Shown: positions 35,849 through 44,997, numbered from the stretch's first letter. The stretch is DNA of 47,519 nucleotides from CAZVJA01 sp964626885 (GCA_964626885.1 CAZVJA010000014.1:1-47519), one strand, 5' to 3'. Numbers and translations: made by a program. The notes: generated by a model not told the origin, from the sequence alone.

Positions 35849-38098
35849 TTATTCACCGACCGATTCCAGAATCTGCTTTAGAGTTTGAACCTGGTCCTGA
35901 TCCACGATGTCCTTGAGATCTTTCTCGTCACGCTCAAGCAGCCAGTCGGTATCGGCTTTTGATTCCGCAAATCTGCCCGCCCGATAGAACGCAACGGCCC
36001 GATACCAGCGATTTGCCACGGAATCCGGGTGAAGAGCGACGAGCGTCTCGGCATAAGACGCCCCCCGCGCCATGTCCCCCTTCGCGGCATTCACCAGGTT
36101 TTGAATCATGCGTGTGATCACCGCTTTTTTCGATTGCGCTTTCCATTCCTCTTCCGACGGCGGGCGCTCCGTGATTTCTCGGACTTTTTCCGACGCTTCC
36201 GAACGCGTCAGACGCTTACCGTTTTCGAAGACATCGATCAATTCTTCTTCCCCGTTCCGGGGGACGAAGCGAACAATGAAGCGGCCCGGCAGCCCCACTC
36301 CTTCGAGTTTCAAGCCCACCCGTCGGGCAAGTTCGAGATACAACACGGACAGGGTGATTGGCAGCCCCTCGCGATCGTCGATCACTTCGTTGAGGTAGCT
36401 GTTCGACTTGCTGTAATACTCTACCCGACTGCCGTGATAGCCGAGAGTCTGGAACAAATGCTTGTCGAGCAACGCAAGTTTTGCTTTATCGTCAGCATCA
36501 GCAGGAAATGTCGCTTTGATATCCGCGGCGATGCGGTCCACCTCGCCAAGATAGGCTGCAACATCGACCTCGTCGTTATCCAGGTGGGCCACCAACAATG
36601 TGGCTCGGAGCAGATCGACGTCATCTTCCTTCTTCGATAGCTCCTCGACCAACTGGCCGCGAATCCGTCGCTCATGCACGGTTTGAGCCAGTCGTTTTAG
36701 TCGTTCTGCCTGCCGCTCAAGCCGAACAGCTTCCTCACGCAGCGCCGATGGCCCCGTTTCTCCTCCCGCCGACAATTTTGCGAGCATTTCTACCGACGGT
36801 GGTTTCGACAGATCTATCTCAGCGGTCAACTTCGCGATCTTTTCGCGAACGGCATCGGGGACCTTCCGCGACGGAATCTCCGCCGCGATCACAAAGTGTC
36901 GGAATTCCGCCTTCGTATTTCGAAACTTTGCCAATCCCACGGAACCGCGGGCATAATGATTATCCGTCGATTCGATCACCGGCTCCTCGTTGAGAAAGCA
37001 ACGAATCTTCCCCGGCTCGATTCGCACTTTCAGCAGGTTCCACTCGTGCGGACGATAGCCGCGGGGCGAGACCTCACGGAGCACATTCCACGAATAGACG
37101 TCTGGTCCGTCAAAACGACTCAGTCGCAACTTTCCGTTGCTCGGATAGAACCCGTAATGTGTTTGCATTCCATCAGAATGAAACACCAGACCCGCGGCTC
37201 CTTCTTCATCGTCAAGGCGAACTTCGACCGCAACCTCATAAGGGGCGGCCGGTACCGCGGCTTTCGAGAGGCAAAGCGATCGACCGCCGAATCCGTCTCC
37301 CGAACCCTCCACCGCAATTCGCCCCGCCCGTTGACGCCACCGTGCGCCAAACAGCGGATTCCACGACTTCGCATCGAGCGCACCGATCGTCAGCCAGCGA
37401 TCCATCGGCACCGGGTTCGGCTTTTCCAACAACGGCTTGAGCAAATTGATCGGCATTGCAAAGCCGAGATTCTCCGTGACGATCGACTTCAGCGTCAGGA
37501 GTCCGTGGACGCGACCCATTCTATCGAGCAGGGGGCCGCCACTGTTTCCCTGCTCAATGGGAATCGCAAGCTGGATCATGGATTTTCCTTCGAGCTCGCG
37601 CCGTCCCGAAACAACCCCAGCCACGATGCTGAACTCAAGCCCGCGTGGATTGCCGACGGCGACGATCTCCTCCCCCTGCTTGAGGGAATCCGAATCCCCC
37701 AGCGGCAACGGCTGAAGTTCTTTCGCGTCAATCTTCACGACAGCAAGATCCGCGGCACTCTCCGTCGCATGAATCTCAGTGACGTCATACCTCTTCCCAT
37801 TTGCCAGTGTCACGGAAATCGGCCGCGCTTCGCCGATGACGTGCAGATTCGTCGCGATTAATCCATCGGCCGAGAGGATGAAGCCCGCCCCCAACCCCGC
37901 CTGACGGCCATCGCGGCCGGAGTAGGAAACAACAACGACCGACTTTCGAACGAGTTCAGCCAGTTCGGTGACACTCTTAGTCGCGGTCTGCGGCGCGGCT
38001 GAGGGAGCAGGTTCTTCCGCGCCCGCGGTCTCGCACAAGAAGAACAGCATGAGGCTGAGATGTAGACTGATCGTAAAACAAGCCGTTGTTCGTAACAT
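35849..38098 (-). CDS. Exported HtrA-type serine protease fused to beta-sandwich, SirB1 and TPR domains
   Basis: A 749-residue protein. It has a signal peptide (residues 1-27) and then a trypsin-like domain with the full triad: H86 in TNLHVIG, D117 in SAADLAVVKID and S186 in EQGNSGGPLL. No PDZ domain follows. Instead, residues about 215-395 form a LamG/DUF1080-like beta-sandwich (EVRLDDEEGAAGLVFHS, HEWNLLKVRIEPGKIRCFLN). A coiled segment (LREEAVRLERQAERLKRLA) comes next. Residues about 490-620 match the SirB1 N-terminal transglutaminase-like fold (REGLPITLSVLYLELARRVGLKLEGVGLPGRF). A TPR-like end closes the protein (GASYAETLVALHPDSVANRWYRAVAFYRAGRFAES). I infer a periplasmic or surface protease with binding modules. 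The start at 38098 has a GCAGGA site, and upstream codons look non-coding. A good promoter is seen at 38195-38224. Confidence 0.9.
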   Translation of the reverse strand: MLRTTACFTISLHLSLMLFFLCETAGAEEPAPSAAPQTATKSVTELAELVRKSVVVVSYSGRDGRQAGLGAGFILSADGLIATNLHVIGEARPISVTLANGKRYDVTEIHATESAADLAVVKIDAKELQPLPLGDSDSLKQGEEIVAVGNPRGLEFSIVAGVVSGRRELEGKSMIQLAIPIEQGNSGGPLLDRMGRVHGLLTLKSIVTENLGFAMPINLLKPLLEKPNPVPMDRWLTIGALDAKSWNPLFGARWRQRAGRIAVEGSGDGFGGRSLCLSKAAVPAAPYEVAVEVRLDDEEGAAGLVFHSDGMQTHYGFYPSNGKLRLSRFDGPDVYSWNVLREVSPRGYRPHEWNLLKVRIEPGKIRCFLNEEPVIESTDNHYARGSVGLAKFRNTKAEFRHFVIAAEIPSRKVPDAVREKIAKLTAEIDLSKPPSVEMLAKLSAGGETGPSALREEAVRLERQAERLKRLAQTVHERRIRGQLVEELSKKEDDVDLLRATLLVAHLDNDEVDVAAYLGEVDRIAADIKATFPADADDKAKLALLDKHLFQTLGYHGSRVEYYSKSNSYLNEVIDDREGLPITLSVLYLELARRVGLKLEGVGLPGRFIVRFVPRNGEEELIDVFENGKRLTRSEASEKVREITERPPSEEEWKAQSKKAVITRMIQNLVNAAKGDMARGASYAETLVALHPDSVANRWYRAVAFYRAGRFAESKADTDWLLERDEKDLKDIVDQDQVQTLKQILESVGE

Positions 38099-38194
38099 CC
38101 GGCATTCCTGCTTGTTCCGGGGACGGTAAAATCGGAGGCGGCTTATCGGACTCGTCACACGAGAGGTATTTCCCGCCGACAGCCGCTGGGTGCA

Positions 38195-38224
38195 AGTATA
38201 ACCATCCCCGGCTCGATCCGTCAC
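38195..38224 (-). promoter_or_regulatory. Putative sigma-70-type promoter of the HtrA fusion gene
   Basis: On the minus strand: -35 box GTGACG (38224-38219), 18-base spacer, -10 box TATACT (38200-38195). Transcription would start near 38188, leaving a leader of about 90 bases. Confidence 0.4.
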
Positions 38225-38346
38225 GATGGTAATTTCCACCTGCAACCTGTATTACGGCGAAGTGCGGTGCCAATGGGTCTCTCGATTCGGCCAGCGCGCG
38301 GAACCAACCGCGAAACCGGGCGAATTCGGGCACGCTCCTGGACGCT

Positions 38347-38374
38347 TTGAGTCGTCACGGGACGCCGGTAAAAT
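38347..38374 (+). promoter_or_regulatory. Putative sigma-70-type promoter of the DUF1080 gene
   Basis: -35 box TTGAGT (38347-38352), 16-base spacer, -10 box TAAAAT (38369-38374). The start site would be near 38381, about 136 bases before the ATG at 38517. Confidence 0.45.
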
Positions 38375-38516
38375 GAGAATTCGTTGTTCAGGTTGGGGTC
38401 GCCGGTGTGGGAAGTTTCCTGGCAGCCACAAAGAATATGAGTTACCGGACACTCGGTATGCATTGAGACAAATTGCGGAGCTCGCTCGAAAACAACTGCT
38501 GTTGAGGGGGATGACA

Positions 38517-39227
38517 ATGCGATTCACGGCAGTTCTTCTGGCCGCCACCCTGACGGCGTTCTTTGTGAGGGTCACTGTTTCGGCCGACGATGAGCCCGGC
38601 TTCGTAAGCCTGTTCGACGGCAAAACGCTCACCGGGTGGAAAGGGCCCGACATGAGCTTCTGGTCCGTCGAGGACGATGCCATCACTGGAACGATCAGCA
38701 AAGAGCATGCTCCGTCGATGAACCAGTATCTCGTCTGGCAGGGGGGGAAGATCGACGACTTCGAGCTTAAGCTGGAGTTCCGCCTCACCGGCTCCACCAC
38801 CCCCAACACCAACGGCGGCTTTCAATTCCGCAGCAAGCTGCTCCCCGATTTCGACGTCGGCGGCTATCAGGTCGACAACAACTTCGGCCAGAAAGATTGG
38901 AAGGTCCGTCTTTACGACGAGTTCGGTCGGCATACGCTGGCCTTCGAGGGGAAGAAAACGGTCATCGACGCCGACGGAAAAATGAACACGACCGATCTCA
39001 TGCTCGACGACGGAGCCCACGATTTTCGACTCGACGAGTGGCACGAATATCACCTCATCTGCCGGGGCGCGCATCAGCTTCTCAAGGTCAATGGCCACAC
39101 GGTGGCGGAAGTGATCGACAACGACAAAGCACAGCAGGACTTCTCAGGAATCCTCGCGATGCAACTCCACACCGGCCCGCCGCAGAAAGCGCAGTTCAAG
39201 AACATCCGGTTAAAACGTTTGAAATGA
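38517..39227 (+). CDS. DUF1080 (3-keto-disaccharide hydrolase-like) exported protein
   Basis: A 236-residue protein with a signal peptide (MRFTAVLLAATLTAFFVRVTVSADD). The rest is one DUF1080 domain, a concanavalin-like beta-sandwich, with the family's opening FVSLFDGKTLTGWKGPDMSFWSVEDDAITG, the middle FELKLEFRLTGSTTPNTNGGFQFRS and the end LRLHTGPPQKAQFKNIRLKRL-like segment (here AMQLHTGPPQKAQFKNIRLK). Some members hydrolyse 3-keto-disaccharides and others bind glycans. Planctomycetes carry many. ATG 38517 is preferred over 38511: the AGGGGG ribosome site ends at 38510, leaving six bases before 38517. It has its own promoter and is convergent with bioA, 25 bp away. Confidence 0.93.
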   Translation: MRFTAVLLAATLTAFFVRVTVSADDEPGFVSLFDGKTLTGWKGPDMSFWSVEDDAITGTISKEHAPSMNQYLVWQGGKIDDFELKLEFRLTGSTTPNTNGGFQFRSKLLPDFDVGGYQVDNNFGQKDWKVRLYDEFGRHTLAFEGKKTVIDADGKMNTTDLMLDDGAHDFRLDEWHEYHLICRGAHQLLKVNGHTVAEVIDNDKAQQDFSGILAMQLHTGPPQKAQFKNIRLKRLK

Positions 39228-39252
39228 GGATGTGCCGTGCCCGCGAGGTAAG

Positions 39253-40611
39253 TCAATGACCTCGCGTCGCATCATCGATCGACTCGAATGCCGCATCGCA
39301 AAGCGTGTCGATCAATTCCGCGGGCATGGCGGGGGCGGGCATGAGGACCACCACGTCTCCCAGTGGGCGGATGACGAGTCCTCGTTTGCGTGCTGCGAGC
39401 GTGACGAGGTGGCCGGTGCGTTGCGCCGCAGGGAAGGGGATGTTGCCGTCCCGGTCGCGGACCAGTTCGATGCCGACCATGATCCCTTTCTGCCGCACTT
39501 CGCCGACGTGCGGGTGCTCGGGCAATTCCGCGAGACGCTTAGCGAGCCGATCGGCATTGCCGCGGACGTTGTCGAGCACACGGTTCTTGTCGAACAGTTC
39601 CAGCGAGGCAAGAGCCGCCGCGCAGGCGAGCGGATTTCCGGTGTAGGTGTGTCCGTGGTAGAACGTTTTTCCCTCGGAGGGTTCACCGAGGAACGCGTTG
39701 TAAATTTCGTCAGTGGCGAGAGTCGCGGCCAGTGGCAAGTAGCCGGCCGTGATCCCTTTCGCGAGACAAAAGAGATCGGGGCAGACATTTTCCTGTTCAC
39801 ACGCGAACATTGTGCCGGTGCGGCCGAAGCCGACCGCCACTTCGTCGGCGATGAGCAGAATGCCGTGCTTCGCGGTCAATTCGCGAACCCGTTTCAGATA
39901 GCCGGGCGGATGGACGAGAATCCCCGCCGCTCCCTGTACGAGCGGCTCGATAACAAACGCGGCGGCGCGCTCGCGGTGTTCGACAATTACGCGTTCGAGT
40001 TCGGCGTCACAGTGGGCGAGCCAGCTTTCTCGTGTGTGACCTGGGGGCGTGCGAAACGCGGCGGGAGCCGGCACCTGGACGGTCTCGAACAGGAGCTTGC
40101 TATAAACCCCGTGGAATAATGAGATACCACCGACGCTCACCGAGCCGATGGTGTCGCCGTGGTAGGCATCGCTGAGCCGTAGGAATAGGTCGCGTTTTTG
40201 AACCCCCCCCGGTTTCTGCGCGTGGTATTGGTAGGCGATCTTGACGGCCACTTCGACAGCGGTGGCTCCGCTGTCGGAATAGAAGACCTTGTTGAGACCT
40301 TGCGGAACACGCGTCACCAATTCGCGCGCGAGTTCAATCGAGGGAGCGCTCCCAAGACCAAGCAGCGTGCTGTGTGCAACTCGGTCGAGCTGCGCGCGGA
40401 TGGCCTCGTCGATTTCCGGAACTCGATGCCCATGGACATTGCACCACAGCGAGGAGATCCCGTCGAGATAGCGTTTTCCTTCAACGTCGATGAGGAAGAA
40501 TCCGTCGGCCGAGGCGATGATCGGCGCATACTCCTCGCGCCAAGCCTGCATCGGAGTAAAGGGATGCCAGAGGTGATCATTGTCCCACTGGCGGAGTTTG
40601 GAAGGGTCCAC
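39253..40611 (-). CDS. bioA: Adenosylmethionine--8-amino-7-oxononanoate aminotransferase
   Basis: A 452-residue PLP aminotransferase of biotin synthesis, which makes 7,8-diaminopelargonate from 8-amino-7-oxononanoate with S-adenosylmethionine as amino donor. Features include the opening DNDHLWHPFTPMQAW, typical of BioA, then SSLWCNVHGHRVPEID, FYSDSGATAVEVAVK, LIADEVAVGFGRTGTMFACEQ with the PLP aspartate, and FCLAKGITAGYLPLAAT with lysine K285. Length is normal. No other bio genes are adjacent. It lies 52 bp downstream of mdh on the same strand, so co-transcription is possible but not functionally obvious. Another class III aminotransferase is unlikely because the HPFTPM and SLWCNVHGH segments are BioA marks. 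Confidence 0.92.
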   Translation of the reverse strand: MDPSKLRQWDNDHLWHPFTPMQAWREEYAPIIASADGFFLIDVEGKRYLDGISSLWCNVHGHRVPEIDEAIRAQLDRVAHSTLLGLGSAPSIELARELVTRVPQGLNKVFYSDSGATAVEVAVKIAYQYHAQKPGGVQKRDLFLRLSDAYHGDTIGSVSVGGISLFHGVYSKLLFETVQVPAPAAFRTPPGHTRESWLAHCDAELERVIVEHRERAAAFVIEPLVQGAAGILVHPPGYLKRVRELTAKHGILLIADEVAVGFGRTGTMFACEQENVCPDLFCLAKGITAGYLPLAATLATDEIYNAFLGEPSEGKTFYHGHTYTGNPLACAAALASLELFDKNRVLDNVRGNADRLAKRLAELPEHPHVGEVRQKGIMVGIELVRDRDGNIPFPAAQRTGHLVTLAARKRGLVIRPLGDVVVLMPAPAMPAELIDTLCDAAFESIDDATRGH

Positions 40612-40663
40612 GGTCCAAATTCCTGAGTCCGAGCCCGAAGCCTAATCACCCGAAGCCCGTGTC

Positions 40664-41656
40664 TCACCCCGGCAATAAGTCGCGGATAGTATCTCGTTCA
40701 GAGCGGAGTTCGGCGACGCTGGTTTCGATTTTTTGCTTCGCGAAGTCGTTGTGTTCGAGTCCCTGCACGATCTTCCAGGTCTTGCCGTCGCTGGTGAGCG
40801 GATAGCCGCAGATGAGTCCTTTATCGATACCGTAACTGCCGTCGCTGCAGACGGCGGCGCTGAAGCTCTCTCCCTTAGGAGTAGGTGTCGAGACGGCACG
40901 CAGCGTGTCGAGGGCGGCGTTCGCGGCCGAAGCGGCGCTCGACGCTCCGCGCGCCTTGATGACGGCCGCGCCTCGTTTCTGCACCGTTTCGATGAAGCTG
41001 GTCTTCAGCCAATTCTCATCACCGATGACCTGAGTGGCTGGCTTGCCGTCGATGGAGGCGTGGTAGAAATCAGGATATTGGGTGGCGGAATGATTTCCCC
41101 AGATACCGACATTCTTGACGGCGGCGACCGGCTTGCCGGCTTTCTTCGCCAGTTGCGAAACGGCGCGGTTTTCATCGAGACGGGTCATCGCGTACCAGCG
41201 GTCGCGCGGAACATCCGGGGCGTGATGCATCGCGATCAGACAGTTGGTATTGCACGGATTGCCGACAACAATCACCCGCACATCCTTTGCCGCCGCGGCT
41301 TGAATGGCTTTACCGGTACTCGTAAAAATCGGCCCGTTGACGCGGATGAGATCCCCCCGTTCCATGCCTTCCTTGCGAGGCACGCTGCCGACACAGAGGA
41401 CAAAATTACAATCGCGGAAGCCCTCTTCGAGGTGGTTACTGTCGGCTTTGACGACTCCCGCCAATGTCGAGAAGGCGCAGTCGTCGAGCTCCATCTCGAC
41501 ACCGTCGAGGGCCGGCATCACGGGCGGGACTTCGACCAGGTGCAATATGACCGGCTGTTGCGGCCCGAAAATTTGCCCGGAAGCAAGCCGGAAAATGAGG
41601 GCATAGCCGATTTGACCGGCGGCTCCGGTCACCGCAACTCGAATGGGGGCAGCCAT
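40664..41656 (-). CDS. mdh: Malate dehydrogenase
   Basis: A 330-residue NAD-dependent malate dehydrogenase, which converts malate and oxaloacetate in the citric acid cycle. The NAD-binding loop VTGAAGQIGYALIFRLASG is at residues 9-27, the acidic patch DGVEMELDDCAFS at 51-63, substrate arginines in SVPRKEGMERGDLI (R94 and R100), GNPCNTNCLIAMHHAPD, LDENRAVSQLA, and the catalytic histidine H189 in IWGNHSATQYPDF. It belongs to the type 2 MDH group (also chloroplast/actinobacterial-like) and not to the LDH-like group. The start at 41656 has a good CAGGAG ribosome site. The frame extends upstream to 41914 but lacks homology there. Two perfect hairpins lie in the region upstream of the start. Confidence 0.95.
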   Translation of the reverse strand: MAAPIRVAVTGAAGQIGYALIFRLASGQIFGPQQPVILHLVEVPPVMPALDGVEMELDDCAFSTLAGVVKADSNHLEEGFRDCNFVLCVGSVPRKEGMERGDLIRVNGPIFTSTGKAIQAAAAKDVRVIVVGNPCNTNCLIAMHHAPDVPRDRWYAMTRLDENRAVSQLAKKAGKPVAAVKNVGIWGNHSATQYPDFYHASIDGKPATQVIGDENWLKTSFIETVQKRGAAVIKARGASSAASAANAALDTLRAVSTPTPKGESFSAAVCSDGSYGIDKGLICGYPLTSDGKTWKIVQGLEHNDFAKQKIETSVAELRSERDTIRDLLPG

Positions 41657-41751
41657 GATTCGACTCCTGAAAAGACCGGCCGACTCGCCGGGGGCATAAG
41701 CGCTGGAAATTTCTCTCCGACAAAAACCATGTCGAAAAGTGATTGCTTTTG

Positions 41752-41766
41752 GTGCAACAATTGCAC
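41752..41766 (-). promoter_or_regulatory. Perfect 15-bp palindrome upstream of mdh
   Basis: GTGCAA (41752-41757), CAA loop, TTGCAC (41761-41766). A 6-bp stem with a three-base loop as RNA, or a dyad operator for a dimeric regulator as DNA. It lies 96 bases upstream of the mdh start, beside a second hairpin. Confidence 0.5.
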
Positions 41767-41774
41767 TTGTAGCG

Positions 41775-41796
41775 AGTTGCCCGACGGCGGGCAACT
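41775..41796 (-). promoter_or_regulatory. Perfect 9-bp stem hairpin upstream of mdh
   Basis: AGTTGCCCG (41775-41783), loop ACGG, CGGGCAACT (41788-41796). Very stable as RNA. It has no T-run, so a simple terminator is unlikely. It lies nine bases from the smaller palindrome and about 120 bases from the mdh ATG. Confidence 0.55.
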
Positions 41797-42042
41797 GATC
41801 GGGAACCGAAGTCGTCAAAGCAGCTGCGATCAGGGTTTTCATCCGGCTTTTTAATGCCATCCCCAAGGGCCCGTGGTACGAATTGACCGGGAGCGAGGTT
41901 GCGAAAAACGGCAATTGCCGAGGTTCGGGGAGGGTGGTAGGATGTCGTTATGGACAAGTCATTCAACGGAGTGTGCCCCGCCTGTTGATGTCGGCAAAAA
42001 GTCACTCAACCGGGCGGATATCCGGACCGAGGTTGACATCCC

Positions 42043-43059
42043 ATGAACGGCCGAGAAGGTTTGCAAAACTGGTCGGTTTCGTGCGGAACCTGGTTCCAGA
42101 CGCAGGTTCGGGTCAGCATTCTTTTGCTGTTATTCGTTCCGGCGATCATGCTTCGGATCGGCTTGAGTGAATGGAAGCTCGGTCTGGCGATCAATGCGTT
42201 GCTGTTCGCGTCTGTTCTGTTGCATGAGTTCGGACACATTTTTGCGGCGCGGCTGACCGGCGGCTCGGGACACGAGATACTGATGTGGCCGCTCGGGGGG
42301 CTGGCCTACGTGCATCCCGCCGACACGTTTCGATCGCAATTCCTGATTCCCGCGGCTGGTCCGCTGGTCAACCTTGCCTTGTGTGGCGCGTCATTCTGGG
42401 GCATCGGAGCCGGCGCGGTTGGAAAATGCCTGCATCCGCTGAAGGTTCCTATCGCGACACTGAACGTCCCGGAAGATCAGTTGATCGCGAATTTGATCAT
42501 GCTTTGCTTCTGGCTGAATTGGCTGCAGTTTTTGATCAATCTGCTGCCGGTGTTTCCTTTGGACGGGGGGCGAATGCTGCAAGCCTGTCTCGCCACCCGC
42601 TACGGTGCCGAGAGTGCCCACGAATTCTCGATGCGCGCCGGCCTGTTCGCGTCGGGACTGGCAGCGGTTGCGGGGATGATTCTCGATCACACCTTGCTGC
42701 TCTCGCTGGGGGCGGGACTGTTCATCATGAACCTTATCGAATCGATGCAGGCGCGCTCGGCGGATGGGTACGACGATTCCTTCATGGGATACGATTTCTC
42801 TCAGGGTTACACCAGTCTGGAGCGCAACCGCGAAACGAAGCCGCCGCGTCGGCCGGGTTTCATCGAAAGCTGGCGGGCTCGTCGCCGTGCCGAGAAAGAG
42901 CGCCGCGCGCAGCTTCGCGCCGAGCAGGAGCAGCAGTTGATCGATGCGCTGCTCGAAAAGGTCCACACAGAGGGGATGGCTTCGCTCACCGATTCCGAAC
43001 GCCGCACGCTGGACCGCGCCAGCGCCAAACTCCGCGACAAAGGGAAGCAAGGGCAATAG
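42043..43059 (+). CDS. Site-2-type membrane metalloprotease (M50 family)
   Basis: A 338-residue membrane protein of the S2P/M50 family, which cuts substrates inside the membrane. Zinc ligands are in HEFGH (H61, E62, H65) within the segment ASVLLHEFGHIFAARLTGG. The second motif, LLPVFPLDGGRMLQA, supplies D174. About five hydrophobic segments lie between residues 22 and 235. The last 70 residues (RPGFIESWRARRRAEKERRAQLRAEQEQQLIDALLEKVH) are a charged coiled-coil-like tail, probably cytoplasmic. No PDZ or CBS domain is present. The family releases transcription factors or anti-sigma factors from the membrane; no such partner is adjacent. It is divergent from mdh. Confidence 0.9.
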   Translation: MNGREGLQNWSVSCGTWFQTQVRVSILLLLFVPAIMLRIGLSEWKLGLAINALLFASVLLHEFGHIFAARLTGGSGHEILMWPLGGLAYVHPADTFRSQFLIPAAGPLVNLALCGASFWGIGAGAVGKCLHPLKVPIATLNVPEDQLIANLIMLCFWLNWLQFLINLLPVFPLDGGRMLQACLATRYGAESAHEFSMRAGLFASGLAAVAGMILDHTLLLSLGAGLFIMNLIESMQARSADGYDDSFMGYDFSQGYTSLERNRETKPPRRPGFIESWRARRRAEKERRAQLRAEQEQQLIDALLEKVHTEGMASLTDSERRTLDRASAKLRDKGKQGQ

Positions 43060-43371
43060 CGGAGGACACAGTTCTCCTTCATCCTGCCTGCTGGTAGCCG
43101 GGACCAATCGGTCGGCTGACCGCACCTCTTCCTTCGGAAAACTGCTCCCTCACAATCGCGCCATCCGGAACGACCCAACTTTCTGGAATCTTCCCGACCC
43201 ATACGATGCTGACTAGTCGAGCGATCCGCCCGGTTGCTCCTTCCCTGCTGAACAATCGGTCCGGTATCTGAAGTGATTCCCCGCAAGAGTGTGAGCCGCA
43301 AGGTCCAAAGCGAACTAGACTTGCAGAGCCCAGCCTCTCGGGAACTGGTTCGGATATAGGATGCGCCTGGA
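43060..43371. other. 312-bp gap between protease and HD-GYP genes
   Basis: No gene supported. A minus-strand frame ending at 43079 reads PIGPGYQQAG with WVGKIPESWVVPDGAIV before it. This looks somewhat protein-like, but the frame runs into the antisense of the next gene and has no recognisable domain. No promoter was found. Confidence 0.5.
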
Positions 43372-44997
43372 ATGCAGAGAGAGACACTCTCGCCATCGTT
43401 CGACTGTCGGCCAGGAGCCGAAACGGCACCCGCTGCGCGCGCTGTCCCGTTCGAAGCGGTCGATGCCGTAGAGCGGATGACACGCTACGCAGAGTTGATG
43501 GGCATATCACTCGTTTGCGTCGCCGTGGAAAATGGCCGCATTGTCGCATCGACGGACGAGCAAGGACTCGCTGCTCTTCCCGCAGCCGTACAACACGCGA
43601 TGTGCGAGAAGCATCAGCCGCGGATCGTATCGCTGGGTGTGAACCTTCACGCGGCCCTATTGCCTTTGCCGGAGATTGACGGCTCGCCTGCCTTTGCAGT
43701 TGGTTTTGCCCTGAGTGAGCCAACTTCGTGCCCTGCGGAACTGGTGCTCGCCGCCGCGGAAAGCAACTGGTCGCAATCACAATTGGCTGACTGGTGTGCC
43801 CGACAACTTCATTGTTCACCGAACGCCCTAGAGCGACTCGTCACCATGGCGATTCGCACGGAAGAGTTGGAACGCCGCGATGGGGAGCGCGATCTGGAAT
43901 TCTCGCAGCTCGGCGATCAGCTCGAACAGACGTACGAAGAAATTGCCTTGATGCGGGCGGTAACACAACGGCTGCAGATTTCGCGAGGTTCCGGTGAGCT
44001 GGCGGAACTTTGCCTCGAACGGATGCACGAATTGGCTGGCTCTGGAGGGAGCGCCATCTGGATCTCCGAGAAAGATGGATCAAACCACTTTCATGTGCGT
44101 GGCGAACTCCCGTTCGACGAGATCGGCATGGCGCGGCTGATCTCGAACTTCGAGGGAAACAAATGGTCGCAGCCGCTGGTGCGGAACAACCTGGCAGGCA
44201 CGCGGCTTGGCGCCGATTTCCCCGGACTGCGGAGCCTGATTATCGTTCCGGTGAGTGAAGGAACGCGCCGCTTTGGCTGGATCGTCACTTGCAATTTGGG
44301 CGGGAACCGCGAGTTCGGTACGGTCGAGGCGGGGTTGGTCAACTCGGTAGCGGCGATTCTCGGCACACATCTCCGCAACATCGAACTGTACCGGGAGCAT
44401 GAAGAGCTGCTCGTCTGCTTTGTGCGGTCGCTCGTCTCCACGCTTGATGCGAAAGACCCCTACACCCGCGGTCACAGCGAACGTGTTGCTCTCGTCGCCA
44501 AGCGGCTCGGTGAAGTGATCGGTCTCTCGCAGCAAGAACTGGACGACCTGTATCTCTCGGGATTGCTGCATGACCTCGGCAAGATCGGCGTCGATGACGG
44601 CATTCTGCGCAAGACCGATAAGCTCACCGACGACGAGTTCGCGAAGATCAAAGAACACCCGATGATCGGCTATAACATTCTCAGCGGGTTGAAGAACCTG
44701 CAGCAGGTGTTGCCGGGAGTGCGAAACCACCACGAATCGTGGAAGGGGGGCGGCTACCCCGATGGCCTCGCGGGAGAGAACATTCCGCTGATGGCCCGTA
44801 TTCTGGCGGTGGCGGACAGCTACGACGCGATGAAAAGCGATCGCCCCTATCGCAAAGGGATGTCGCGCGACGTGTTGGAGAATATCTTCCGCAAGGAATC
44901 AGGAAAGCAGTGGGACGCGCGGGTCATCGATGCGTATTTCCAGATCGCCGACGACGCAGAACGAATCAGCCGACTGCAACATGAAGAGACGGTATAA
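43372..44997 (+). CDS. GAF/HD-GYP cyclic-di-GMP phosphodiesterase-type regulator
   Basis: A 541-residue cytoplasmic regulator. Residues about 30-120 form an unrecognised sensory-like domain. Residues 155-195 are a coiled coil (EELERRDGERDLEFSQLGDQLEQTYEE). Residues about 200-345 resemble a GAF domain. Residues 350-525 are an HD-GYP domain with H400-D401 in GLLHDLGKIG, HHESWKGGGYPDGLAGE (H453, H454, G461-Y462-P463) and ILAVADSYDAMKSDRPYR. HD-GYP proteins break cyclic-di-GMP to GMP or pGpG using a metal centre and so change motility, adhesion or biofilm behaviour; all key residues are present. An AGGA ribosome site lies about 10 bases before the ATG. No partner diguanylate cyclase is in view. 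Confidence 0.9.
   Translation: MQRETLSPSFDCRPGAETAPAARAVPFEAVDAVERMTRYAELMGISLVCVAVENGRIVASTDEQGLAALPAAVQHAMCEKHQPRIVSLGVNLHAALLPLPEIDGSPAFAVGFALSEPTSCPAELVLAAAESNWSQSQLADWCARQLHCSPNALERLVTMAIRTEELERRDGERDLEFSQLGDQLEQTYEEIALMRAVTQRLQISRGSGELAELCLERMHELAGSGGSAIWISEKDGSNHFHVRGELPFDEIGMARLISNFEGNKWSQPLVRNNLAGTRLGADFPGLRSLIIVPVSEGTRRFGWIVTCNLGGNREFGTVEAGLVNSVAAILGTHLRNIELYREHEELLVCFVRSLVSTLDAKDPYTRGHSERVALVAKRLGEVIGLSQQELDDLYLSGLLHDLGKIGVDDGILRKTDKLTDDEFAKIKEHPMIGYNILSGLKNLQQVLPGVRNHHESWKGGGYPDGLAGENIPLMARILAVADSYDAMKSDRPYRKGMSRDVLENIFRKESGKQWDARVIDAYFQIADDAERISRLQHEETV

Larger units (their letters stand above)
38099..38516. other. 418-bp divergent intergenic region with two promoters
   Basis: The gap lies between the protease fusion (minus) and the DUF1080 gene (plus). 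It holds one promoter-like site for each direction, listed separately. A plus-strand frame that reads through this gap into the DUF1080 gene is judged non-coding because the signal peptide begins only at 38517. Confidence 0.6.
41657..42042. other. 386-bp divergent intergenic region with tandem hairpins
   Basis: The gap between mdh (minus) and the site-2-type protease (plus). It holds two perfect hairpins, listed separately, but no gene. No promoter with a convincing -35/-10 pair was found for either direction. Confidence 0.6.
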
